Source: CAZJJK01 sp964546285 (lineage in GTDB: Bacteria > Spirochaetota > Spirochaetia > Treponematales > Breznakiellaceae). From it: a stretch of 26,279 nucleotides of DNA. The notes beneath the pieces were generated by a model. The model did no database searches and was not told where the DNA came from. It saw only the letters and a program-made list of their open reading frames with translations. Each line of letters begins with the position of its first letter. Within the stretch, counting starts at the first letter, position 1. The stretch spans positions 1 through 26,279 of the forward strand of contig CAZJJK010000036.1 of assembly GCA_964546285.1 (NCBI GenBank), written 5' to 3'. Shown here piece after piece: positions 1 to 6,432 of the stretch. The translations under genes were made by a program, and so were the position numbers.

Positions 1-279
1 CGTAAGCCGTATCGGATACTCAATCGGAAGGATAGCGACAGCGAGATGACCCACGCGGACATGACGGGACTTCCGGGAGGGCCGGGGTATCGGTGGGCCT
101 TTGAGCGCTTATATACCCACCGGCATGTGTGGAGTCATCAGACGGGGAAGCAAGAATGGATGCGGCAGGTGTGGGGAAAGGAGTACCAGAATCCGCCAGT
201 GATCGATTTCAGGGCGGGGAAGCTAAAAGTGAAAGGACAACCCGGGGCTGGCTGGTTCGCTAGGCATCTAGTAGTATAG
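1..279 (+). CDS. Partial IS-encoded protein, C-terminal part (probable transposase)
   Basis: The reading frame is open from base 1, so the gene starts outside the window. The visible part is 92 residues ending in ARHLVV. It is rich in Trp, Gly, Arg and His (for example RLYTHRHVWSHQTGKQEW) and has no motif I can assign to a named transposase family. The right-hand repeat copy, read on the minus strand from 26279, ends in the same frame with ARHLAV and a stop. The protein end is therefore conserved between two repeat copies, which is the main reason to call it the IS gene. An Asp-Asp-Glu type transposase is possible but no catalytic residues can be placed. Confidence 0.5.
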   Translation, partial: RKPYRILNRKDSDSEMTHADMTGLPGGPGYRWAFERLYTHRHVWSHQTGKQEWMRQVWGKEYQNPPVIDFRAGKLKVKGQPGAGWFARHLVV

Positions 280-317
280 GCTTGATTGCTAGGCTGCAAC
301 AGAATTGGCAGCAGTTG
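1..317 (+). mobile_element. 3' end of an insertion sequence (left copy)
   Basis: The stretch holds the end of an open reading frame and, after it, a terminal repeat reading CAACAGAATTGGCAGCAG at 297-314. The same motif occurs three more times in the window: inverted at the far right end, and at both ends of a small element at 5942-6269. Positions 257-317 match the reverse complement of 26219-26279 with about 7 differences in 61, so these are diverged members of one repeat family. The outer boundary near 317 is set by analogy with the small element, whose ends are fixed by a target duplication. The other end of this IS lies outside the window. The IS family was not identified. Confidence 0.65.
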
Positions 318-323
318 TTAAAC

Positions 324-364
324 TTTAAAAAGGCGGCACCCTTTTAAAAAGCGGCACGCTTTTA
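324..364. repeat. Two-copy tandem repeat forming terminator-like hairpins
   Basis: TTTAAAAAGGCGGCACCCT (324-342) is followed directly by TTTAAAAAGCGGCACGCT (343-360). Each copy can fold: A-rich left arm, GC core, T-rich right arm, with one mismatch or bulge. The A-run before and T-run after the second stem (345-364) resemble a weak bidirectional intrinsic terminator just beyond the IS end. It would insulate the diguanylate cyclase gene from transposase transcription. Function is inferred. Confidence 0.35.
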
Positions 365-504
365 GAACTCAACGGCAAGGGTGTGCTCTGCTTTATTATA
401 TGTATTGTATACAGATAGAAAAAATCCATGATCTAACCTGAGACGCTCTGGAGCACTCTTGATAATAATTGATATTCTTATTTCAAATCCTATACGGCTG
501 ATCA

Positions 505-533
505 TTGACGTTTAGGCTAAGTATATCAATACT
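505..533 (+). promoter_or_regulatory. Promoter of the diguanylate cyclase gene, predicted leaderless
   Basis: TTGACG at 505-510 (5 of 6 to the sigma70 -35 consensus), a 17-nt spacer and AATACT at 528-533 form a reasonable promoter. The -10 ends 6 nt before the ATG at 540, so transcription would begin at or beside the start codon. No Shine-Dalgarno sequence is present upstream of this ATG. Confidence 0.5.
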
Positions 534-539
534 ATATAT

Positions 540-2123
540 ATGTCAATAAATCCCCTTCAGTACGAGCTCTTCAGAATCGCGGCTATTCCGACGGCCTTGG
601 CCTTGTCCGTTTTATTCGGCTTAACGCTTACGCGTCCCCTCCGTTCCAATCCGGTTTCCCGTCTATTTCGAGCTTATACCCTGATAGTAATCGCTTATCT
701 TGTTGTAAACACCTTGGAGCTCTCCTCTCAAACGGAGCAGGATAGTCTTTTTTGGGCTAGGGCAGTGTATCTGTTTCTGCCTTTTTTGCCTTTGCTGTGG
801 TTCGGTTACGCCTTTAGCCTACGGAAGATGCTTCGGCCCTCTAACTATTTGGCCCTGCTCCCCTTGCTGATTATCCCTATTGTGACCGCTGTTTTCGCGT
901 ATTCGCCAAAGGGCTCGCGATACCTTTGGCAATCTGTTGAATTTGTTAGGGTGGGTGAGTTTCTTGTTTCTATAAAGACATATGGAACATGGTTTTACGT
1001 GTTTATTACCTATGTGTATACCCTTACCTTAGGGGGCTTGGTTCTCGTGTTGAGGTCCTCTTATTCCGCTCAGCCGTATTACAAACGGCAGGCATTTTAT
1101 ATAATCGCCGGCATAGCGATGCCGATAATCGCGAATTTCTTATATCTTGTTAAGGACTATATAGGCCTTGAAAAGGATTATTCGGCGCTCGCCTTTGCTC
1201 TAAGCGCCTTTACGCTTTTCTACGCCATTTACCGTTTGGATACCTTCTCCCTCGCGCCCATAGCCCGCGATCGTTTAGTGGAGGTCTTAGAGGATGGGAT
1301 TTTAGTTTTCGATTCCCATCTACGCGTCATAGACGGCAATCCGGCGGCGTCTAAGCTGCTTGGTCTTTCAGCCTCGCTGGTTGGGAAGGGCATAGATCGA
1401 GATAATCCGGATGACGCGCCTTTGCCCCCAAAGGCGGCAAGGGCTATTATTGGCGGGGCTGAAACCGTTTTATCCTTGGGAGAGGGTGAGGCGCTTAGGC
1501 ATCTGCGCTTATCGATGACGGATTTGTCCGTTTTGGGAAAAAAACTTTGTCGTCTGGTTCTTTTGCGCGACGAGACGGAACTTAGGACCGTGCTCAAACG
1601 AGTGGAGGAATTGGCTCGACGCGACTCATTGACCGGGCTGGCCAATCATCGAACCTTTATGGAAACCGCGAGAACCTGCTTAAGTATCGCCTACCGTTAT
1701 GGCGAACCCACTTCTTTCGCTATGTTCGATCTTGATAATTTTAAGCTTATTAACGACTGCCGGGGCCACGCCGTAGGCGATGCCGTCTTAGTCCGTTTCG
1801 CCGCTTTATTGTCGGAAAGACTCCGCGACGCCGATTTCGCTGGGCGTCTTGGCGGTGACGAATTCGCCGTAATGTTCCCGCAGACGGACGCCGCGGGAGC
1901 CGCGGCGGTATGTGAACGTTTGCGCGGCGAATTCAAAGCTTTGGTTTTCCATGGAAATGACAGGGAGGATGATAATTTTTCAGCGTCTATCAGCGTGGGA
2001 ATAAGCTCATTGGCGCCAGGAACGGGCGGCTTGGATGAATTGATGGCGGCGGCGGACGCCGCCTTATATGAGGCTAAAAACGGGGGGCGTGACCGTACGG
2101 GAGTGGATCCCAGCGCCGTGTGA
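540..2123 (+). CDS. Membrane-bound diguanylate cyclase (7TM-PAS-GGDEF)
   Basis: Makes cyclic di-GMP from two GTP at the inner membrane. The 527-residue protein has about seven hydrophobic helices in residues 1-235, like the 7TM sensor region found at the N-terminus of some histidine kinases. A PAS-like segment follows at about 245-355 (DGILVFDSHLRVIDGNPAAS), then a GGDEF domain at about 360-520. The domain starts with RDSLTGLANH, and the catalytic loop GGDEF is intact at 438-442. The inhibitory I-site RxxD (RDAD, 429-432) sits five residues before it, so product feedback inhibition is expected. There is no EAL or HD-GYP domain. It is a single-gene unit, convergent with the ABC-F gene (30 bp between stops). 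The ligand of the 7TM region cannot be inferred. The start at 540 rests on the hydrophobic N-terminus and the promoter. Confidence 0.9.
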   Translation: MSINPLQYELFRIAAIPTALALSVLFGLTLTRPLRSNPVSRLFRAYTLIVIAYLVVNTLELSSQTEQDSLFWARAVYLFLPFLPLLWFGYAFSLRKMLRPSNYLALLPLLIIPIVTAVFAYSPKGSRYLWQSVEFVRVGEFLVSIKTYGTWFYVFITYVYTLTLGGLVLVLRSSYSAQPYYKRQAFYIIAGIAMPIIANFLYLVKDYIGLEKDYSALAFALSAFTLFYAIYRLDTFSLAPIARDRLVEVLEDGILVFDSHLRVIDGNPAASKLLGLSASLVGKGIDRDNPDDAPLPPKAARAIIGGAETVLSLGEGEALRHLRLSMTDLSVLGKKLCRLVLLRDETELRTVLKRVEELARRDSLTGLANHRTFMETARTCLSIAYRYGEPTSFAMFDLDNFKLINDCRGHAVGDAVLVRFAALLSERLRDADFAGRLGGDEFAVMFPQTDAAGAAAVCERLRGEFKALVFHGNDREDDNFSASISVGISSLAPGTGGLDELMAAADAALYEAKNGGRDRTGVDPSAV

Positions 2124-2153
2124 TCGCGGAAATATAGAGTTTATCTAAGCGTT

Positions 2154-3788
2154 CTAAATGCTTAAACGTTCGGCATGGTGGTATAGGCTAACGCGCAAGG
2201 CTTTCACCGCTTCATCGCGCAGATAATCGTCAAAGGGCATCAGACGGTCAATTATTCCGTTAGGCGTAAATTCCACGATTCGGTTCGCGATGGAGTTGAT
2301 AAACTCGTGATCATGGGAGTTAAAGAGCACCACGCCGTCAAAATCAACAAGGCCGTCATTGAGCGCGGTGATAGCCTCAAGATCCAAATGGTTGGTCGGT
2401 TCATCCAGAATCAGGACATTGGCGCCGGACAGCATCATGCGCGATAACATACAACGGACTCTTTCTCCCCCGGAAAGAACATTGACGGGCTTTAGAGCTT
2501 CGTCACCCGAAAACAGCATGCGGCCAAGAAAGCCACGGATATAGGTTTCATCCTGATCCTCTGAAAAGCGGCGAAGCCAATCAACAAGGGACTCATCGGA
2601 ATTGAACCATGAGGCGCTGTCCTTTGGGAAATAAGAATAGCTGACAGTCTGGCCCCAGGCGTACTCGCCGCTTAAGGCTTTTTCCACGCCGGCGATTACT
2701 TGGAAGAAGGCGCTTTTGCTCTGGTGTTCGGCGCCGACAAAGGCTATTTTGTCTCCCTTGTTGACGATTAGGCTGAAATCGCTTAATAAGCTTCTCTCGC
2801 TATCGCTATAGCTAAGCTTTTCCACCCGTAGAACATTGTTGCCAATGTCCCGGGTGGCCTTAAACGCGACATAGGGAAATTTACGGCTGGTTACCGGCAA
2901 ATCGCCCACTTCCAATTTGTCTAAGACTTTTTTACGGCTGGTAGCCTGGCGGCTTTTGGACGCGTTTGAGGCAAAACGCTGGATGAATTCTTTAAGATCC
3001 TTGATCTTGTCTTCGCGTTTTTTAGCTTGGTCACGGGTTTGGCGCTGCAGAAGCTGGCTCATCTGATACCAGAAATCGTAATTACCGGAATACAAGCTGA
3101 TGTGTCCAAAATCGATATCACAGATATGGGTACAAACGGCGTTTAGAAAATGTCTGTCGTGGGATACGACGATAACGATATTAGGAAAATCGATAAGGAA
3201 ATCTTCCAGCCAGGCGATGGATTCCAGGTCCAAACCGTTGGTCGGTTCATCAAGAAGCAGAATGTCGGGATTGCCGAATAAGGCTTGCGCTAAAAGGACC
3301 CTGACCTTTTTGTTGTCATCCAGATCCCACATCTGTTTTGACAGCTCCGTATCGTCAAGGCCCAGTCCGGCTAAAAGCTGGCCAGCTTGCGACTCCGCCT
3401 CCCAGCCTCCCAGTTCCGCGAATTCAGCTTCCAATTCCCCGGCTCTGATGCCGTCCTCATCGGTAAAATCCGCTTTTTCGTAGATGCTTTCACGTTCCTT
3501 GCCCAGGGCATAAAGGCGCGGGTAGCCCATAATGACGCTGTCCAGAACCTTGTAATCATCAAAGGCGAAATGGTCTTGTTTCAGCACCGCCATACGTTGG
3601 CCGACGCTGACGCTGATTTCCCCGCGGTCATGCTCAATCTCGCCGGATAGAATTTTCAAGAAGGTGGATTTTCCCGCGCCGTTCGCGCCGATAACGCCGT
3701 AACAATTACCGTTCGTGAATTTTAGACTAACATCCTTAAACAGACTGCGCTCGCCAAAGGCGAGCGATAAATCGCTTATACTGATCAT
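2154..3788 (-). CDS. ybiT: ABC-F family ATPase, YbiT type
   Basis: A soluble tandem ATPase of the ABC-F class, which act on ribosomes rather than in transport; there are no membrane segments. The 544-residue protein matches the layout and wording of E. coli YbiT. NBD1 has Walker A GANGAGKST (34-42), Walker B LLLDEP (177-182, Glu181) and H-loop His210. The inter-domain linker spans about 240-295 with the conserved RFASNASKSRQATSR. NBD2 has signature LSGGE (438-442), Walker B LILDEP (459-464, Glu463) and His492. Two motifs are degenerate: the NBD1 signature position reads LDDNKK (156-161) and the NBD2 Walker A reads GAEHQSKSA (352-360), lacking the Gly before Lys. These two belong to the same composite ATP site. 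The start lies 18 bp after the helicase stop, so the two genes are probably co-transcribed. The symbol follows YbiT resemblance, not tested orthology. Confidence 0.88.
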   Translation of the reverse strand: MISISDLSLAFGERSLFKDVSLKFTNGNCYGVIGANGAGKSTFLKILSGEIEHDRGEISVSVGQRMAVLKQDHFAFDDYKVLDSVIMGYPRLYALGKERESIYEKADFTDEDGIRAGELEAEFAELGGWEAESQAGQLLAGLGLDDTELSKQMWDLDDNKKVRVLLAQALFGNPDILLLDEPTNGLDLESIAWLEDFLIDFPNIVIVVSHDRHFLNAVCTHICDIDFGHISLYSGNYDFWYQMSQLLQRQTRDQAKKREDKIKDLKEFIQRFASNASKSRQATSRKKVLDKLEVGDLPVTSRKFPYVAFKATRDIGNNVLRVEKLSYSDSERSLLSDFSLIVNKGDKIAFVGAEHQSKSAFFQVIAGVEKALSGEYAWGQTVSYSYFPKDSASWFNSDESLVDWLRRFSEDQDETYIRGFLGRMLFSGDEALKPVNVLSGGERVRCMLSRMMLSGANVLILDEPTNHLDLEAITALNDGLVDFDGVVLFNSHDHEFINSIANRIVEFTPNGIIDRLMPFDDYLRDEAVKALRVSLYHHAERLSI

Positions 3789-3806
3789 CGCTGAGACTCC
3801 GCTGGC

Positions 3807-5477
3807 TTATGAACGTGGGTTTTTCTTGCCAAATAAGGCTTTGATTTTACCGAAAAGGCCGGTTTCGGACTTTTTCGACGCGCCGTCCGCCGCTTTTGAC
3901 GGGCTGGCATTTTTGTTGGTGTTTGCTGTATTCATCCTCGGTTTCGCGGATGGCGCTTGTTTATTCTCCGAGGTAAGGCTAGACGCCGCGCCGTATTTTT
4001 TCCGATAAAAAGCTAAGCGTTCCTCAAAAGGAATTTTTGATAAATCAGGGCCGGCTCTTTCGCGTTCTTTAGCCACGTTTTCTCCTTGGCCGCTTATTCT
4101 CCGCTTCGTTTGGCTAAAGGGTTTTCTAGCTTCGATGCGCGAAGCGCCGCCGCTTTTGTCCGCCGTTCCGGCCTGGCCGTCGCTCTGGCGCGTCCTCCGC
4201 GGCGGCGCGCTGCGGCCGCCGCGGCCGCCATACGATCGCGAGCTATCCGTTTCATACCGCGGCCCGCGTTTATCCGCGCGGCCGCGTTTGTCGTCATCGC
4301 CGTACATATCGGTTCTTATTCTAGCGCGGGCGCTTTTATCGGTTTCCGCGTAAAGACTGTCCTCGGCCACGAGGGAAGGGATTTTTTTGCCCAAGTATTT
4401 TTCGATGGCGGGTAGAGCGTACACGTCCTGCTCGCTGGCTAAACTGATAGCTCGGCCAGTTCGGCCAGCTCTGGCGGTTCGGCCGATACGGTGGATATAG
4501 TTCTCGGCCTCGTTTGGCAGGTCATAGTTGACGACCAAGGCTAAACCTTCAATATCTAAACCTCTGGCCGCCACATCCGTGGCCACGAGAAAACGGCGTT
4601 CACCGGATTTGATTTGATCGATTACCTTAAGGCGTTTGACTTGCGGCAGATCGCCGATTATGAATTCGCAATCGATACCGTTCATTCGCAGGCGCTTCGC
4701 GATGATTTCCGTATAGCGCTTGGTATTACAGAAGATAAGGGCGCTTTCCGGCTTCTCTCTTTCAAACACCCCCAGGAGCAGACGCATTTTGTCCTCGCTG
4801 GGGACATGGTAGAGCACTTGATCTATCTCTTCCACCGTAACGTGCTCCGGCTCTATTTCTATTTCCAGCGGCGCCTTTGTGTATTCCCACGCCAAGTTTT
4901 TAACCCAAGCGTTGAGAGTGGCGCTAAACAACATGGTCTGGCGGCGGTCGGCTGGCGGAACCACCCGGATAAGTTTTCTGAGGTCGGGATAAAAACCCAT
5001 GTCAAACATCCGATCCGCCTCGTCTAGGATTAGGAACGCTAGATTCATAAGAGGCATTTGGCCGGAGCTATTTAGGTCTAACACCCTGCCCGGGGTTCCC
5101 ACCATTATTTGGGCCTTATCGCGCAGCAGACGCTGTTGCTGAGCGTATCCGACGCCGCCATAGAAACTGCCGACGATAAAGGGGAGGTATTTCCCTATCT
5201 TTTTGGCTTCCTCCTCCACTTGAACGGCTAATTCACGGGTAGGAACCATTATAAGGGCTTGACGACCGCTTAATTGGGGCTCTGTTAAAAGACGTTGAAA
5301 AATCGTAACAAGGAAGGCCGCGGTTTTGCCTGTCCCCGTTTGGGATTGAACATATAAATCAGTGCCGCCGAAGGCGTTTTTAAGGACTTGTTCTTGTACG
5401 GGCATACAAGAGAGGTAACCAGCTTCCGCTATGCCCTTCGCGAGATCTGGATGAAGGTTTATATCAGTAAATCGCAT
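3807..5477 (-). CDS. DEAD-box ATP-dependent RNA helicase
   Basis: Unwinds short RNA duplexes and remodels RNA-protein complexes using ATP. The 556-residue protein shows the full motif set: Q motif with GY..PVQ (20-28), motif I SQTGTGKT (45-52), Ia PTRELAVQ, TPGR, motif II DEAD (152-155), SAT (185-187), FCNTK (249-253), ATDVAARGLDIEG and HRIGRTARAG (329-338). The core ends near residue 385. A roughly 170-residue tail follows, rich in Arg, Gly, Lys and Ser (GGRGGRSAPPRR), likely an unstructured RNA-binding extension. This resembles RhlE/CsdA-type helicases, but the exact subfamily cannot be fixed by eye. It is the first gene of an operon with the ABC-F gene. A long upstream region with several hairpins and a separate promoter suggests leader-based control, as known for some cold-shock helicases. 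No convincing Shine-Dalgarno site lies directly before 5477. Confidence 0.93.
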   Translation of the reverse strand: MRFTDINLHPDLAKGIAEAGYLSCMPVQEQVLKNAFGGTDLYVQSQTGTGKTAAFLVTIFQRLLTEPQLSGRQALIMVPTRELAVQVEEEAKKIGKYLPFIVGSFYGGVGYAQQQRLLRDKAQIMVGTPGRVLDLNSSGQMPLMNLAFLILDEADRMFDMGFYPDLRKLIRVVPPADRRQTMLFSATLNAWVKNLAWEYTKAPLEIEIEPEHVTVEEIDQVLYHVPSEDKMRLLLGVFEREKPESALIFCNTKRYTEIIAKRLRMNGIDCEFIIGDLPQVKRLKVIDQIKSGERRFLVATDVAARGLDIEGLALVVNYDLPNEAENYIHRIGRTARAGRTGRAISLASEQDVYALPAIEKYLGKKIPSLVAEDSLYAETDKSARARIRTDMYGDDDKRGRADKRGPRYETDSSRSYGGRGGRSAPPRRTRQSDGQAGTADKSGGASRIEARKPFSQTKRRISGQGENVAKERERAGPDLSKIPFEERLAFYRKKYGAASSLTSENKQAPSAKPRMNTANTNKNASPSKAADGASKKSETGLFGKIKALFGKKNPRS

Positions 5478-5837
5478 CTAGTCTATTTGTTTCCTTTGAG
5501 TTTCATATCACAGAGCTGGGTGCTAAGCCGATAATAACGTTCACGCTTTTCAAAAAAACATGTCGGAAAAACAGCGCGCCTTCCTTGTGAATATCGCTAT
5601 TCAAAAAGCCTCTTTCAAAACCGCTAAGTTTTAAGAGCAGCTTAATCGGTTTTGCCTCAAAACGAGTACATTTTCTATACGATAGATATATTTGAGACAA
5701 ACCCGCGTCCGCCGAAAACATCAGATTTCAAAAAATGGATACTTCTGAAATCCGCTCTCTCGTATAAGCTGTTTCGCGATAAAAACGTTATCATCGCTAT
5801 TATTGGAGTTTAAAAGCCGCTTGCTTTTAAAAACGCC
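5478..5837 (-). promoter_or_regulatory. Putative structured 5' leader of the helicase operon
   Basis: This gene-free 360 bp lies between a candidate minus-strand promoter and the helicase start. It contains three inverted repeats. The first is AAAACCGCTAAG (5617-5628) paired with CTTAATCGGTTTT (5641-5653, one bulge). The second is GATTTCA (5724-5730) with TGAAATC (5746-5752). The third is TTTAAAAGC (5809-5817) with GCTTTTAAA (5823-5831), which would sit almost at the transcript 5' end. The short open frames here look random. A regulatory leader is inferred; no known riboswitch class was recognised. Confidence 0.4.
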
Positions 5838-5843
5838 TTATTA

Positions 5844-5872
5844 ATTATACCCTTTTTTCACGATAGTGAAAA
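5844..5872 (-). promoter_or_regulatory. Candidate promoter with overlapping palindromic operator
   Basis: On the minus strand TATAAT (5844-5849) is preceded, 17 nt upstream, by TTTTCA (5867-5872), a 4-of-6 match to -35. A perfect 7-bp inverted repeat, TTTTCAC-GATA-GTGAAAA (5855-5872), covers the -35 and most of the spacer, a typical place for a repressor to bind. It would drive the helicase/ABC-F operon. The hairpin could alternatively act as RNA if read from upstream. Confidence 0.45.
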
Positions 5873-5941
5873 GTGCGTTAACGGCAAATGATTTATCGCG
5901 GAGTTTTTCACGAAGGGCGTTTAGCGGCGCCTAAAGATTTT

Positions 5942-6269
5942 CATACTGCTGCCAATCTTGTTGCAGGTTCTGGTTTTTAATTTCCCAAAAGATATAACAG
6001 AAGTTGAGATAGTCGTGCGCCATCCACTGAAAAGGTTCATAAACAATTGTTAGATATGCGTTAAGGAATCGTGAATCCTCCAGTTTCCGTTGTCTGCCAG
6101 TAGAGACATGATTATCAATAAAGAACTAGAGAGCGACGAATCCAGTATTGGACAGAAAAGGCTTATGTAGAACCAGTACAGTCGCACTGCCTGTGAACGA
6201 ATTATTGTAAAACATCGTTGAACCTGAAAAACAGTAAAATCATTATGCAACAAAATTGGCAGCAGTTGA
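5942..6269. mobile_element. 328-bp MITE with TIRs related to the flanking IS
   Basis: The left end ACTGCTGCCAATCTTGTTGC (from 5945) and right end GCAACAAAATTGGCAGCAGT (to 6266) are inverted repeats, identical at 20 of 21 positions over the full repeat. A 9-bp direct repeat AAAGATTTT flanks the element at 5933-5941 and 6270-6278, as expected for a target-site duplication. The termini match the terminal motif of the IS copies at both window ends, so an IS transposase could move it in trans. The interior has no intact gene. One minus-strand frame at the left end reads as a plausible but broken peptide, which may be a decayed remnant of a larger element. Confidence 0.75.
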
Positions 6270-6417
6270 AAAGATTTTACGCCTCGATCATTTGGTATTG
6301 CTATAAATTATGGAGAGTATAGCGATAAAATCGATATAGTAACGCGTTTTCGAAAAAAAAGAGGCGTTTGAAAAAAAACCGATTTTTTAAAGGGGTTCGG
6401 ACTTTTAGGCTTATTTC

Positions 6418-6426
6418 TGATATAAT
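6418..6426 (+). promoter_or_regulatory. Extended -10 promoter of the lipoprotein-lhr operon, predicted leaderless
   Basis: TGATATAAT combines a perfect TATAAT (6421-6426) with an upstream TG, an extended -10. The -35 region is weak (TTCGGA at 6396-6401). The hexamer ends 6 nt before the ATG at 6433, which again predicts a transcript starting at the start codon. No Shine-Dalgarno sequence precedes the ATG. Confidence 0.55.
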
Positions 6427-6432
6427 CGATCC

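Noticed and set aside
280..539. Possible RNA gene or further small gene in the AT-rich gap before the cyclase
   Set aside because: Apart from the tandem hairpins and the promoter nothing gene-like or tRNA-like is visible.
2146..2164. TAAGC/GCTTA hairpin between the convergent cyclase and ABC-F genes as a terminator
   Set aside because: Five A/T-rich base pairs with a 9-nt loop and no T-run; too weak to claim.
4135..4353. Open frames opposite the GC-rich tail of the helicase gene
   Set aside because: They arise from the Arg/Gly-rich codons of the helicase tail read in other frames and have no start signals or domains.
5503..5721. 72-residue minus-strand open frame upstream of the helicase
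   Set aside because: No Shine-Dalgarno, random-looking composition and overlap with several hairpins; better explained as leader sequence.
6050..6253. 67-residue minus-strand open frame inside the MITE
   Set aside because: It lies within the mobile element, has no recognisable domain and a different frame of the same strand looks more protein-like but is interrupted by a stop.
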